Origin: Odobenus rosmarus divergens
Taxonomy: Eukaryota > Chordata > Mammalia > Carnivora > Odobenidae
Reading direction: 5' to 3'
DNA: 64,000 nt
NCBI RefSeq assembly: GCF_000321225.1
Contig: NW_004450302.1
Span: 5,008,393-5,072,392 of the forward strand
Of the stretch, positions 21,643-32,910 are shown piece by piece. The notes beneath the pieces were generated by a model. That model did no database searches. It was not told where the DNA came from and was given only the letters and a program-made list of their open reading frames with translations. Every line of letters starts with the position of its first letter. Position 1 is the stretch's first letter. Position numbers and translations under genes: made by a program.

Positions 21643-21705
21643 AAAAAAAATTGTGTGCAACTGAGGCTCAGAAGGTTAAGTAACTTGCCCACAGTCTCAA
21701 AGTTC
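21643..21705 (-). repeat. MIR fragment trapped inside the target duplication of a SINE
   Basis: Minus strand reads GGGCAAGTTACTTAACCTTC then TGAGCCTCAGTTGCAC, the MIR core. It lies between the left target copy and the SINE tail, inside an L1 far younger than MIR activity, so it cannot be an ordinary MIR insertion. Confidence 0.75.
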
Positions 21706-21901
21706 TTTTTTATTTTTATTACTTTATTTTATTTTATTTTTTTTAGAGGGGGGCAGAGGGAGAAGGAGAGAGAGAATCCCAAGCAGGCTCCACACCCAGT
21801 GTGGAGCCCAGTGCGGGGGCTCAGTCTCAACAACCGTAAGATCATGACCTGAGCTAAAATCCAGAATCAGGCACTTAACTGACTGAGCCACCCAGGTGCC
21901 C
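21706..21901 (-). mobile_element. Can-SINE in L1, antisense, with extra sequence beyond its tail
   Basis: Head CCACCCAGGTGCCCC abuts the right target copy (CTATTTTTAACTT, 21902-21914). The left target copy is at 21630-21642, 63 bp away from the SINE tail; the gap holds a MIR-like fragment (separate entry). Confidence 0.93.
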
Positions 21902-21990
21902 CTATTTTTAACTTTTTGAGGAACCTCCATACTGTTTTTCCTGAGTGGCTGCATCAGTTTGCATTCCCACCAACAGTGCAAGAGGGTTCC

Positions 21991-22177
21991 TGGGTTTTTT
22001 TTTTTTTTAAGATTTTATTTATTTATTTGAGAGATAGCAGAGTGAGAGAGAGAGTGAGAGAGAGAGAGCATGAGCAGGGAAGTGGGTCAGAGGGAGAAGC
22101 AGACTCCCCGCTGAGCAGGGATCCCAACACCGAGCCAAAGGCAGAGGCTTAACTGACTGAGCCACCCAGGTGCCCCA
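21991..22177 (-). mobile_element. Can-SINE in L1, antisense, internally deleted
   Basis: Poly-T plus AAGATTTTATTTATTTATTT and head GCCACCCAGGTGCCCC. Target duplication AGGGTTCC at 21983-21990 and 22178-22185. About 30 bp around the usual CGGGGCTCGATCCC region is missing. Confidence 0.94.
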
Positions 22178-23499
22178 AGGGTTCCTTTTTCTCCACATCC
22201 TTGCCAACACCTGTTGTTTCTTGTGTATTGATTGTAGCCATCCTGACAGGTGTGAGGTGATAGCTCATTGTAGTTTTGATTTGTATTTCACTGATGATAA
22301 GTGATGACGAGCATCTTTTCATGTGTGTGTTGGCCATCTGTATGTCTTCTTTGGAAAAATGTCTGTTCATGTCTTCTGCCCATTTTTAATTGGATTATTT
22401 GTTTTTTGGGTATTAAGTTTGATAAGTTCTCTATATATTTTGGATACTAACCATTTATCAGGTATGTCATTTGCAAATATCTTCTCCCATTGCTTAGGTT
22501 GCTTTTAGTTTTGTTGATTGTTTCCTTCGCTGTGCAGAAGCTTTTTATTTTGATGTCATCCCAACAGTTTATGTTTGCTTGTGTTTTCCTTACCTCAAGG
22601 GATGTATCTAGAAAAAAGTTGCTACAGTTGGTGTCAGAGAAATTACTACCTGTGTTCTCTTCTAGGATTTTTATAGTTTCAGGTCTTATTTTAAGTCTTT
22701 AATCCATTTTGAATTTATTTTTGTGAATGGTGTATGAAAATGGTTGCTGTCCAGTTGAAGAGACTATCTCTTTCCCATCGGATGTTCTTTCCTGTTTTGC
22801 CGAAGATTAATTGACCATATAATTGTAGGTTTATTTCTGCATTTTCTATTCTGTTCCATTGACCTGTGTGCCAGTACCATACTGTTCCTATGACTACAAC
22901 TTTGTAATCTAACTTGAAGTCTGGAATTGTGATGCCTCCTGCTTTGCTTCTCTTTTACAATATTGCTTTGGCTAGTCGGGGTCTTTTGCGGCTCCATACA
23001 AATTTTAGGGTTGTTTGTTCTAGTCCTGTGAAAAATGCTGTTGGTGTTTCAATAGGGATTGCATTAGATGTATAGATTGCTTTGGGTAGTATAGACATTT
23101 AACAATATTTGTTCTTGCAAACCATGAGCATGGAATGTCTTTCCATTTCTTTGGGTCGTCTTCAATTATTTTCATCAGTGTTTTATAGTTTTCAGAGTAC
23201 GGGTCTTCCACCTCTTTGTAGAACCTTGATTTCTCATCTATTGTTTGACTTTTTAGCATTTGGCCTGATTCAAAGATTATCAATGCTTTAAAAACAAAAA
23301 AAACCTGTTCTAGTGATCTTTACTCGATTTTCTTTCTCCTTGATCTTTCTGCCACACATCACACTGTTTATGGGTAACTATTTGAAATATTCCCTTTTGA
23401 CTTTGCACACTCATGCACGGACATAGGATGTACGCAGCATGGCTCCCACTTCTTTACTACTTCAGCTGTAGTTGAGCAGAGTAGAAAAATTAGGAACTT

Positions 23500-23680
23500 G
23501 AAATGAGAGAGTTTGTGTTTAAGTCGTGCTCTGCCAAGTATAAGCTGAGTATGGCTGCACTGAGTCTCAGCCCTCATGTAATGAATACAAGCAGTAACTC
23601 CCTCTGAGCTGTGTGAGGATCTAATGAGATCATGCCTGTGAAATTGGCGAACTGTAAAGCCACACATAGATGTTAACGTT
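23500..23680 (+). repeat. MIR, sense
   Basis: TTTAAGTCGTGCTCTGCCAA, TGAGTCTCAGCCCTCATGTA and GTGAGGATCTAATGAGATCA follow MIR order. Confidence 0.6.
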
Positions 23681-23681
23681 G

Positions 23682-23775
23682 TCTTCCTTCCTCCCTGCTT
23701 CCTTCCTCTTCCTCCCCTTCCTCCTCCTCTTCCAGCCTCCTCCCTTCTCTTCTCCTCTTTCTCCTCCTTCTTTGG
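23682..23775. repeat. Polypyrimidine tract (CTTCC/TCCTCC)n
   Basis: Almost pure C/T over about 90 bp; a purine strand on the complement. Confidence 0.9.
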
Positions 23776-24131
23776 TTCTTCTATCCTATGGAAATTTGTT
23801 TCAGTTCAAGTAAGAAAGTATGTGAAATTGCTTGTAAACTATAAACGGGTATTATCGACACTCTCTTCTCCCATATACAGTGTCCCCAACTCTGTCATTT
23901 CCATCTTCAAAATATCTCTCAGAACCTCATGCCTTGGTGTTTTAGATTGCTACTTAATTCTTAGGTTATCTTACTTTCCATATGTTTATGTCCTGTCTCC
24001 TATATTGGATTGATTCCAAGCTTTTTTATGTCTTTGCACATGAGCTTCTGTAGGGCCTTGCAGCTGATCAATATTGACTGATTGATGGCTTTGCTCTTGT
24101 AGTTGCCTAATCCAATGAAAGAACACAGACT

Positions 24132-24344
24132 ATTTTTTTTTAAAGATTTTATTTATTTCTTTGACAGAGAGAGACACAGCCAGAGAGGGAACACAAGCAG
24201 GGGGAGTGGGAGAGGGAGAACAGGCTTCCTGCTGAGCAGGGAGCCCGATGCGGGGCTCGATGCGGGGCTCGATCCCAGGACCCTGGAATCATGACCTGAG
24301 CCGAAGGCAGACGCTTAACGACTGAGCCACCCAGGCGCCCCTGG
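24132..24344 (-). mobile_element. Can-SINE, antisense
   Basis: Target duplication AGAACACAGACT at 24120-24131 and 24345-24356. It has a direct repeat of GATGCGGGGCTC near 24247-24270. Confidence 0.96.
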
Positions 24345-24744
24345 AGAACACAGACTGTTTGAGAAAGGGGAAGGGTATTGAGACTCTAGAAAAGAAGCTG
24401 GATAGGCAGAAGCCAGATTACTGAGGGCCTTAGGTTAGGAAACTGGGAATTTTGCCTTTCATAGATGAGAAGATGTTAAGTGATTTTTCAGTAGGCAAAT
24501 GACATTGTTGGAATTCTGTTTGGAACATATTTTATTTAGCTCTGAACTCCAGAGCCTAGTACAGCACTCGACACACAGGAATTGCCCTGTCAATCTATGT
24601 TCAATTGCTTTTATCACTCAACAGAGTATTCTTCAATTGTTCGATTATTCTGAAGATGAAATACTTTGCCTTTTAGGGAGGAAATAGATCCTGTCTGTAG
24701 ACCCACCGGTATCTCTACCCACCTTGGTACAAAAGAAAAGGGAA

Positions 24745-24940
24745 GGGCGCCTGGGTGGCTCAGTTGGTTAAGTGACTGCCTTCGGCTCAGGTCATGATCC
24801 TGGAGTCCCGGGATCGAGTCCCGCATCGGGCTCCCTGCTCGGCGGGGAGTCTGCTTCTCCCTCTGACCCTCCTCCCTCTCGTGCTCTCTATCTCTCATTC
24901 TCTCTCTCTCAAATAAATAAATAAAATCTTAAAAAAAAAA
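24745..24940 (+). mobile_element. Can-SINE, full length
   Basis: Close to consensus. Exact target duplication AAAAGAAAAGGGAA at 24731-24744 and 24941-24954. Confidence 0.97.
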
Positions 24941-24954
24941 AAAAGAAAAGGGAA

Positions 24955-27149
24955 AACTTCTGTGGCAAAGTATAAGCCAAAAGATTTTGGTTTCTGGAAA
25001 ACTTAAAAACTTTCTGTGGAAAATTCTACTCGGGCCCCGGGAAGATTGTTATCTTCTACCTCAACTTTTTCTGTCTGTGCTGAGTATTTGTTGCTACTTT
25101 AGTCAACCCTCCTGGGTTCTGTTTGAGCATCTGCCCCTCTCCCACTCTCCATCCATCTTTTTCCTTTGGGTCCTAACATCTAGGCTGAAGACAACTAGAA
25201 CATAGCATTCTCCTGGCCACTGTAATGGGTTCAGGGATGCTCACTGACCTAATTAGGTCAATCAGAGTCAATAACTATCAATTGTGTTTGAGATATTGGG
25301 GATAGGACTCTTTCCTGTGAAATGTGAACCTGGACGCATCCATTGTCGAGGTTTCTGGAGCCATCTTAGTACCATCAGGAGAGAGCCTGCTGGCAAATTC
25401 AGCTAACACAGGCAAAACATGGAGGAAAACCAAGTACCCAGAAAAACCTTTGAGCCCCCTGCATCACCTCTATCTGGACTTTCAGCTACAGGATGTCTAA
25501 GCATGGGTCCCCAAAAGAGCAGAGCCTGAGCAAAGGGCTCTGTGCTTCCACTTTAATACGGAGAGAAATCCTAGAGAGCAGGAGTGAAGGACAAAGGGAA
25601 TAAAGCAGCCAAGGTGGGAGAACCAACCCAAGGTTGCATTATTGAGCCAGTTCACTGTTAAGTACAATTGTTTGACTCCCAACACGGGCCAGTCCTCCAA
25701 GAAGTGGCATAAACTACATCCCAGGACAATCCCTCCGAGAAAGGAAAAGGGCCAAGAATTTACGCACTAGTTCCCGTTTTCCACTGGTCAAAGGATGCAC
25801 ATCACAGGCTGTTGACTCTCCCACATTTCTGGGTTTGGAACACTGGAAGACAAGTAGGGTCCTGCACCTCCATGTCAACTGGGAAGTCTCAAGGCAGGAG
25901 ACCAGTGACACAGTGTGAGCTGAGAAGCTGTCCAATTGCGCCATGTGAAGTCAGAGCCTGTGCGGCAGCTGGAAGGAGAGAAGGTGAGGCCAAGAGAACC
26001 TAAGTGTGCCTAAGAAGCACCCCAGATACTCCTGAGTTAATAATAAGTCCCTTTTTGGCTAAAGCCAGCTGGGGTAGGTTTCTACATAAGCCATCTTGTG
26101 TTTACAACATCCATCTCCCCACTCCCCGGACTGCTGTAACTCTCACTGCCTGGGCCATTCATTTGGCATGAAAGTGTGTGCTGTCTTTTGGTTACTTAAC
26201 TGTATTGCATTGGTGCAGGTCCTGTCTCTTCAAAAGATCTGCGTGGTGCTGAGAGCAGACCAGTAGCTTCCATTGCTCTGTGCCTGTGTGCCATTCACAC
26301 AATGCTTCATAAATATTTGGCTGAACTGACTTTTTCAGTTTCATAAAGTTCAGCGTTCTGCTATTTGGCCGCTTGCATCCCAGTGTGTTTCTCCCAATGT
26401 ATGCTGTTTTTTTAAACTTGTTAAAAATGTGTCGCTTGGGCAGTACTTACACAATGAATCACCACATGACTTCACATGCCCAGTGGCATTTGGATTCTAA
26501 AGTTAAATCACTGTTCTTCTAGTCTCACTATGGTTAATGTGACAAAAATATTAAGTGACATGCAGAATAGCTCTAGGAGATTCGATATTGACCGAAACTG
26601 GAATTCCAGAAGTTAAGAGTGAAGAAAACAACCAGAAGGAAATAATTAAATCATAGGCAGAAATTGATCTGTTAATTAGATAAAAAGTAAAGATTTGAAT
26701 AATAAGCTTGATTTGGTAGATATCTGTATTCTTGCAGGACTTGCCAAGGACAGAAGTTCTTTTCAAACATCCATGGAAAAGTTTAAAATTGCCTGTGTAA
26801 TAGATCACAAAGAAAATTTCCATAAATTCCCCAGAGTAGAAACCTTCTGACCCAAACGGTCTACAGATCCTTAACACAAGATTTAATAACAAATGTAGAA
26901 AAAAAAAATCTATTCACTTGCAATTTTAAAGGACTTTTTGCAATAGCTTTTACATTAAAGAGGAAATCAGAACTGAAATTTCCATAATCTGTAGTCAAAT
27001 AGGAAACCAAAACTGAAACATGGATCGCTTTAGAATAATGACAACACCTAGACACTACATGCCAAGTTCTGTATGATGCAGAGAGAGTGATAATTGGAGG
27101 GAAATTTATTTCCTTAAACACACTTATTAGAAAATAAAAAACTGAAACT
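24955..27149. other. Intergenic sequence, partly an unclassified old repeat
   Basis: The stretch 25225-25500 (GACCTAATTAGGTCAATCAG, GTGAACCTGGACGCATCCAT) and the end near 26040-26080 (AATAAGTCCCTTTTTGGCTA) resemble a common old mammalian repeat that I cannot name. No gene seen in the rest. Confidence 0.4.
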
Positions 27150-27532
27150 AAGTTATCTAAGCATGCAGTTCAGGTCGCTAGAAAAAGAGAAGCAAAAATA
27201 AACCTAAATCAAGCAGAAGGTAAGAATTAAAGACAAAATGGATGAAATAACAAACATCAGGTGTCTCAAATCAAAAGCTGATGATTGATAAAATAGATAA
27301 AATTTGTATAAGTCTGATTAAGGTAAAAGAGCTCAAACTGGTGATTTTAGAAACAAGAAGAGAACATGATTATAGAAACAGAGGTTATTAAAGAATTTAG
27401 AGAATCCTATGTGCAACTGGATTAAATCTGGATGAAAATTACAATTCTCAGGGAAATTATAAATTATCTCAATTGACTCAAGAAATATTATCAAATCCAA
27501 ATAGACCACCCATATTGGAAAAAAACTAGTTT

Positions 27533-27577
27533 AAAATCTACCCACAGTTAAAAAAAAAAAAAAAATCTACCCACAGT
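27533..27577 (+). repeat. Poly-A-only insertion with target duplication
   Basis: AAAATCTACCCACAGT occurs at 27533-27548 and again at 27562-27577, separated only by a run of A. The simplest reading is a retroinsertion truncated down to its tail. Confidence 0.6.
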
Positions 27578-27689
27578 GGAGTGCCTGGCTGGCTTAGTTG
27601 GTGAATGAAGCATGTGACTCTAGATCTCAGGGTTCTGATTTCAAGCCCCAGGTTGGGCATAGAGCCTACTTAAAAAAAAAAAAAGAAGT
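27578..27689 (+). mobile_element. Old short Can-SINE
   Basis: GGAGTGCCTGGCTGGCTTAG head, TCTAGATCTCAGGGTTCTG, AGAGCCTACTTAAA tail. Target duplication AAAATCTACCC at 27562 and 27690-27700. Confidence 0.92.
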
Positions 27690-27954
27690 AAAATCTACCC
27701 AAGGAAAAGAAATGAGGTTTTATGGTAAGATCTTACAAACTCATTCCATGAGGCTGGCATAATGCTGATACCAAAGTGGATAAGCATAGAACAACCAAGA
27801 AGGAAACCAAAAGCTAAATTTGCTTATAAACACAGATTTTTAAAATCTTAAGTGAAATTGGATCAGCGTATTAAAGTAATGCAAGGATGGTTCAACATTA
27901 AGATATGTGTTAATGAAATTCACTATATTAATACACCAAAGAGCAAAAAGTTCT

Positions 27955-28159
27955 TTTTTTTTTAAAGATTTTATTTATTCATTTGAGACAGAGAGATACA
28001 AAGAGAGAGAGAGAGAGAGCATGAGCAGGCGGAGAGGCAGAGGGAGAAGCAGGCTCCCCACTGAGCAGGGAGTCTGACGTGGGACTTGATCCCAGGACCT
28101 TGGGATCATGACCTGAGCCGAAGGCAGATGCTTAACCGACTGAGCCACCCAAGCACCCC
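27955..28159 (-). mobile_element. Can-SINE, antisense
   Basis: Target duplication AAGAGCAAAAAGTTCT / AAGAGCAAAAAATTCT at 27939-27954 and 28160-28175. Confidence 0.96.
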
Positions 28160-28225
28160 AAGAGCAAAAAATTCTGATCATTTTGATTGATACCCCAAAA
28201 AATAAAAATTAAGAAATTAAAAATA

Positions 28226-28467
28226 GGGCACCTGGGTGGCTCAGATGGTTAAGCATCTGCCTTCGGCTCAGGTCATGATCCCAGGGTCCTGGGATCGAGT
28301 CCCNNNNNNNNNNNNNNNNNNNNNNNNNNNNNNNNNNNNNNNNNNNNNNNNNNGGGCTCCCTGCTCCTTGGGAGCCTGCTTCTCCCTCTGCTTCTCTCTC
28401 TCTCTCTCTCTCTCCCTCTGTCTCTCATGAATAAATAAATAAAATATTAAAAAAAGAATTAAAAAAA
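28226..28467 (+). mobile_element. Can-SINE containing an assembly gap
   Basis: Head GGGCACCTGGGTGGCTCAG; exact target duplication AAGAAATTAAAAATA at 28211-28225 and 28468-28482. A 50-N gap replaces the part after GGGATCGAGTCCC. Confidence 0.95.
28304..28353. other. Assembly gap, 50 N
   Basis: Exactly 50 N inside a Can-SINE. Comparison with intact copies suggests few real bases are missing, so this is probably a placeholder. Confidence 0.98.
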
Positions 28468-28585
28468 AAGAAATTAAAAATAAAAAACGTCCACACACAT
28501 TTAATAAAATACAATACCCTTTCATGATTGGAAAAACAAAACAAAACAAAAAACCTTCTTACAAGTGAAGCAGGAAAGAAAACAT

Positions 28586-28711
28586 TTTTGGGGCACCTGG
28601 CTGGCTCAGTGGGTGGAATGTGTGGCTCTTTATCTCAGGGTCATGAGTTTGAGCCCCACATTGAGTGTAGAGGTTACTTAAATAAATAAACTTAAAAAAA
28701 AATAAAAAAGA
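28586..28711 (+). mobile_element. Old short Can-SINE
   Basis: GGGGCACCTGGCTGGCTCAG head (28591), GTCATGAGTTTGAGCCCCAC, AGAGGTTACTTAAATAAAT. Target duplication AAAGAAAACAT at 28575-28585 and 28712-28722. Confidence 0.92.
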
Positions 28712-28845
28712 AAAGAAAACATCCTGAACGTGACAAAGTCTCCATCAGAAACCTACAGCTACAGCAAATGCTAAACTTAATGGCCAAGTATTAGAATCAT
28801 TTTCTTTAATGTCAGGATTGAGACAAACCAAGTTGATACCATGTT

Positions 28846-29006
28846 ATTTTTTTTTAAAGATTTTATTTATTTGAGAGAGAAAGAGAGAGCATGGGCAGGG
28901 GGAATGGCAGAGGGATAGGGAGAAGCTGAGCAGGGAGCCTGAAACGGGGCTCAGGACCCTGAGATCATGACCTGAGCTGAAGGCAGACACTTAACTGACT
29001 GAGCCA
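28846..29006 (-). mobile_element. Can-SINE, antisense, 5'-truncated
   Basis: Poly-T and AAAGATTTTATTTATTTGAG tail side; ends at ACTGACTGAGCCAT, so the first ~15 bp of the head is missing. Confidence 0.92.
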
Positions 29007-29878
29007 TTGCAATAAGTAGAAAAGGGTAGTCATTGCAGTAAGATGAAAAAACAAGAGGTATACATCAACATGAAAAGAGACAAAATGGCATTATTTCTAG
29101 ATTATATGATTATTCACTCAGAACCTCCAAGATCAACATCTTAAAAAATGATTATGGCTTGTTAAAGAATCTAACAAGGTGGTAAATTAGAAAGGAAACA
29201 TACACACACAAAAGCCAGCAGCGTTCCTATAGATCAGCAATAATAAATTAGGAAATATGATAGAAAAAAGATATAACTCACATTAATAATAAAAACGAAA
29301 AAGGTTCTTAGGAACAAATTGTCAAAATGCACAGGGGAAGAAACTTATGAACTTTATTAAAGGATATACAAATATTGAACCTATAGAGAAACAACTTATT
29401 TCCTGAAAATGATGAAAAAACTCAGTAATAAAAAGATATTCATTCTCCTCTGAATTAGTTCCTTTTGACATTCCAGCAGGACTTTTTATGGGTATGCTGA
29501 TTCTGAAATTCATCTGGAAGAATAAACATACAAGAATAACTGAGAACATTTAGAAATAGAAGAAGAATGAGAGAAGAATGTCCTGTTATGTATCAAGACA
29601 TACAACAAAGATACCAAAGATATTATTTATAATAATAAAAAATGAGGTATTGATGTAGGAATAACCAAATAGGTGAGGAAACAGAACAGAGAGTCCTGAA
29701 GTATGTCCTGTATAAATAGGAACTTAGTTTATAATAAGGATGGCAATCACAATTTATGGGGCAAAATGGTGTTAGGACAACTGGCTATCAATTTTAGGAG
29801 GATATTCAAGGTGGTTTAAAAATCAAAACATTCTTAAAGCCTTTAAACAACAAGAGAAATGTAAAAACGTATTTTTTT

Positions 29879-30080
29879 ATTTTTATTTTTTAAAGATTTT
29901 ATTTATTTATTTATTTGAGAGAATGAGAGAGAGAGCGAGCACATGAGAGGGGATAGGGTCAGAGGGAGAAGCAGACTCCCTGCCAAGCAGGGAGCCCGAT
30001 GTGGGACTCGATCCCAGGACTCCAGGATCATAACCTGAGCCGAAGGCAGTGGCCCAACCAACTGAGCCACCCGGGCGCCC
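29879..30080 (-). mobile_element. Can-SINE, antisense, left member of a tandem pair
   Basis: Flanked by AAAACGTATTTTTTT (29864-29878) and AAAATGTATTTTTTT (30081-30095). Head GCCACCCGGGCGCCC. Confidence 0.95.
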
Positions 30081-30095
30081 AAAATGTATTTTTTT

Positions 30096-30278
30096 TTTAA
30101 AGATTTTATTTATTTATTTGAGAGAGAAAGAGAGAGAGCACGAGAGGGAAGAGGGTCAGAGGGAGAAGCAGACTCCCTGCTGAGCAGGGAGCCCGATGTG
30201 GGACTCGATCCCGGGACTCCAGGATCATGACCTGAGCCGAAGGCAGTCGCTTAACCAACTGAGCCACCCAGGCGCCCC
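30096..30278 (-). mobile_element. Can-SINE, antisense, right member of a tandem pair
   Basis: Flanked by AAAATGTATTTTTTT at 30081-30095 and 30279-30293. Same orientation and subfamily as the left member. Confidence 0.95.
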
Positions 30279-30540
30279 AAAATGTATTTTTTTAATCTTG
30301 AGTTGAGGTAGGCCTTTCTAGGGAAGGCCCCAATCCCAAAGGTCATAAAGAAAAGATTAACAGACTATAGATAAACAGATTTATCCATTAATAAGCAGAT
30401 GAACAGATAAACATTTAAATCTTTGGTATACCCGAAGAAGCCATAAACAACATTAAAAGACAAATGGCCAACTGAGAGAAACCATTTGTGACTTAAGCAA
30501 AGAGCAAAAGATTAATACTGTAATATATAAAGAACTTCTA

Positions 30541-30709
30541 GGGGCGCCTGGGTGGTTCAGTCGTTAAGCGTCTGCCTTCAGCTCAGGTCATTGTCCCAGA
30601 GTCCTGCGATCGAGTCCTGCGATCGAGCCCTGTATCGGGCTCCCTGCTCCGCGGGGAGGCCTGCTTCTCCCTCTCCCACTCCCCCTGCTTGTGTTCCCTC
30701 TCTCGCTGT
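30541..30709 (+). mobile_element. Can-SINE lacking its A-rich tail
   Basis: Head GGGGCGCCTGGGTGGTTCAG and CT-rich middle, ending at CTCTCTCGCTGT with no tail. It has a direct repeat of GTCCTGCGATCGAG near 30601-30628. Confidence 0.93.
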
Positions 30710-30867
30710 TTAAAGACACTTTACAGATAATTATAGTTTAGAATTACGAAGGAGATGGGAACACCTTAAATATCCATCCCCAACGGATAGTTGAATAATT
30801 TCGATCCATCTTGTACTTGGAAGCTGTTGATGAGGCAGATCCGTCCTGATGCAGGAAGACAATGTAT

Positions 30868-31085
30868 GTACCAGGCACTGTTCTCCATGCTTTATGTCCA
30901 TTTAATCCTTCCAGAAGCCCACTGAGGAAGATACCGTAATTTGTGGTATTTCACAGACAAGGGAACTGAGACATAGTGGTGTGAATCATTCATCTAAGAC
31001 CACACAGCTGGTTGGCAGAGCTGGGATTTGAACCCCAGTGATCTGGCTCCAAAACCTGTGGCTTGACCATGACCCTAAGTCATGC
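30868..31085 (-). repeat. MIR, antisense, nearly full length
   Basis: GTACCAGGCACTGTTCTCCA, TTTCACAGACAAGGGAACTG, ACCACACAGCTGGTTGGCAG and GGATTTGAACCCCAG are the MIR sequence reversed. Confidence 0.85.
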
Positions 31086-31334
31086 TTCTATATGACTGTG
31101 ATATGGGGAGAAAATCAAGCCACAGAAAAGTGTTAAACAATCTCATCTTTATGAAAAGTGGAAACATGTTTTGGTGCATAAGAAAAAATGGTGACATTCG
31201 ATGAGAAAGAGTTTTGGCGGTGGGGGAAATGGCACTTCACTTTGACGCCATTCTTTATATATTGCTGGAATTTCTCACAGCAAGCAGGTACTACTGCAAT
31301 TAAAAATAATATCATATTTAAAAGAAAAAACATA

Positions 31335-31504
31335 GGGGCGCCTGGGTGGCTCAGTCGTTGAGCATCTGCCTTCGGCTCGGGTCGTGATCCCGGGGTCCTG
31401 GGATCGAGCCCCGCATTGGGCTCCCTGCTCCTCGGGAAGCCTGCTTCTCCCTCTCCCACTCCCCCTGCTTGTGTCTCTCTCTGTCAAATAAAACAAAAAA
31501 AAAA
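31335..31504 (+). mobile_element. Can-SINE
   Basis: GGGGCGCCTGGGTGGCTCAG head, CCACTCCCCCTGCTTGTGTC middle, AATAAAACAAAAAA tail. Confidence 0.95.
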
Positions 31505-31964
31505 CAACCCCATATTAAATATATTTTAATATTTATCATATAACATAATATATCTAGTTTATATAGTCAAAATATCCTTATATTTAGGGCTTACTTTGTT
31601 GATGCAGTGTTGTTTTTTTTTTTTTCAGAAGTTTCCTTTAGTTCAAACTATTATCTTGCAAAAATGAGAACAGAATGCTCATGCCCCACATAAATGCCTA
31701 CATTCCAAAAGCATTAATTTATCGCTTTGGAGGGGATCTGATTTTTGTGCATTTGGAAGTACCTGTTTGTTACCAGGATTCTGTAAATAGTGTGGCTAAA
31801 ATGGCTTGAATTTAACACCTGACATACTCCCTAAGAGAGATTTCGCCCATCTGTTCCTTGGTGTCTGGATTTCCCTTCCACAGCTCTTCATAAGATGTTA
31901 TGCTGGGTGCAGAGACTCAAAGCCTTAGTAAGCCCCAGGCTAGCGGGAGCACAGACACCTCCCG
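31505..31964. other. Unique sequence, nothing recognised
   Basis: AT-rich with a poly-T run at about 31612-31625. No gene. Confidence 0.4.
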
Positions 31965-32590
31965 AGGCAGAAACCAGGGAGCCATCTTGGACACCCCCTT
32001 TTGTCACCTTGTCCCTATTGCCAAACTGACCATCAGTCTGACCTCCTACGTGTTGATCTGGTCCATCCACCACTGTGGAGGACACAAGCACCTCTTTCCT
32101 CAACGTTTCCAGCAGCCTCCTGCGGGCTCTCCTGCTTTCACCCCTGCTCCCATCACTGACCACCCCACATGCAAATCAGACATGTTCCCATCCCTCCACC
32201 CCCACCAGGCTAAACCCCTCAGTGTCTCCCATTTCTCCCAGGAGGAGGCCCAGAATCCTCACTGCCGTCTACCAGGCCCACAGCCCAGAGTCGACACAAC
32301 CTTCCTCCCCCTTCTTTTACTTCCTCAAGTATATACCAGGTTCCCTCCCTCTCTGGGGCCTCTCATCCCACCCCCCCTTCACCTCTACTCAGCTTTCAGC
32401 TGTTAATGTCACTTCTTCACCGGGAGGCTGTCCCAACACCCGCTTAGAGCTCTATACCCCGACTCCACCTGTCTGTGAGGAGGCCTGTAAGGTCCCTAGA
32501 GGTAGGAACGGGTGTCTCTTTTGGAGTATCCTTGGAACCAAGCAAAGAGCCTGGCTCACACAGGTGCTTACTGAGCACTTGTTGAAGGAA
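31965..32590 (+). repeat. L2, sense, long copy
   Basis: Typical L2 order: CATCTTGGACACCCCCTTTT, AACGTTTCCAGCAGCCTCCT, AGTGTCTCCCATTTCTCCCA, then the 3' part CCTGGCTCACACAGGTGCTT and TTACTGAGCACTTGTTGAA. Long frames here come from the C/T-rich strand, not from a gene. Confidence 0.75.
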
Positions 32591-32689
32591 GGAAGGAGGA
32601 ACGGCGGGAGGGACCCTGCTGTATCACTAGATAGAAGGTGCCAAGGCAGTGGAGCCTGTCTCCGTCTGGGAGGTGAGGGAGGCATCGCA

Positions 32690-32910
32690 GAGCAGAAGGA
32701 GGCCTTGAAGGGTGGGAGGGAGAAAGGACATTTCAGACTGAGGCTCTGCATGAGCCTGGTGTGGAGCCCTGTGCTTGTCAGGTTAGAGAGGGGAGGCAGA
32801 GATAAGACTGGAGTTGTGGATGAGCCCGGGCGGGCAAGAGCTCTGCATACCATAAAAGGACTTGAACTTTATGCTGTAGGTAATAGGAGGAGCTGGGAGG
32901 GTTGGGGGGA
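32690..32910 (-). repeat. L2, antisense fragment
   Basis: GGACTTGAACTTTATGCTGT and TAGGTAATAGGAGGAGCTGG match the reverse of the L2 body. Confidence 0.6.

Larger units (their letters stand above)
20690..23290 (-). mobile_element. L1, ORF2 3' half and 3' UTR, antisense, with three SINE insertions
   Basis: On the minus strand it reads from the ORF2 region containing IIEDDPKKWKDIPCSW (23283-23020) through the C-terminal domain ([18 protein letters not shown], about 22900) to the 3' UTR near 20940. Frames are broken throughout, so it is inactive. SINEs interrupt it at 20731-20916, 21267-21453 and 21991-22177, and a SINE plus MIR fragment at 21643-21901. The 5' end is truncated near 23290. Confidence 0.93.
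27150..30845 (+). mobile_element. Decayed L1 ORF2, sense, with several SINE insertions
   Basis: Successive ORF2 landmarks appear in order: GAATTTAGAGAATCCTATG near 27395, CATGAGGCTGGCATAATGCT near 27749, GCAAGGATGGTTCAACATTA near 27881, CCTACAGCTACAGCAAATGC near 28752, GATTCTGAAATTCATCTGGA near 29499, GGACAACTGGCTATCAATTT near 29776, and the end near 30845. Frames are shattered. Can-SINEs sit at 27578, 27955, 28226, 28586, 28846, 29879, 30096 and 30541. Confidence 0.8.

Noticed and set aside
23020..23283. Short minus-strand protein-like frame
   Set aside because: It is a fragment of L1 ORF2 in a broken element, not a host gene.
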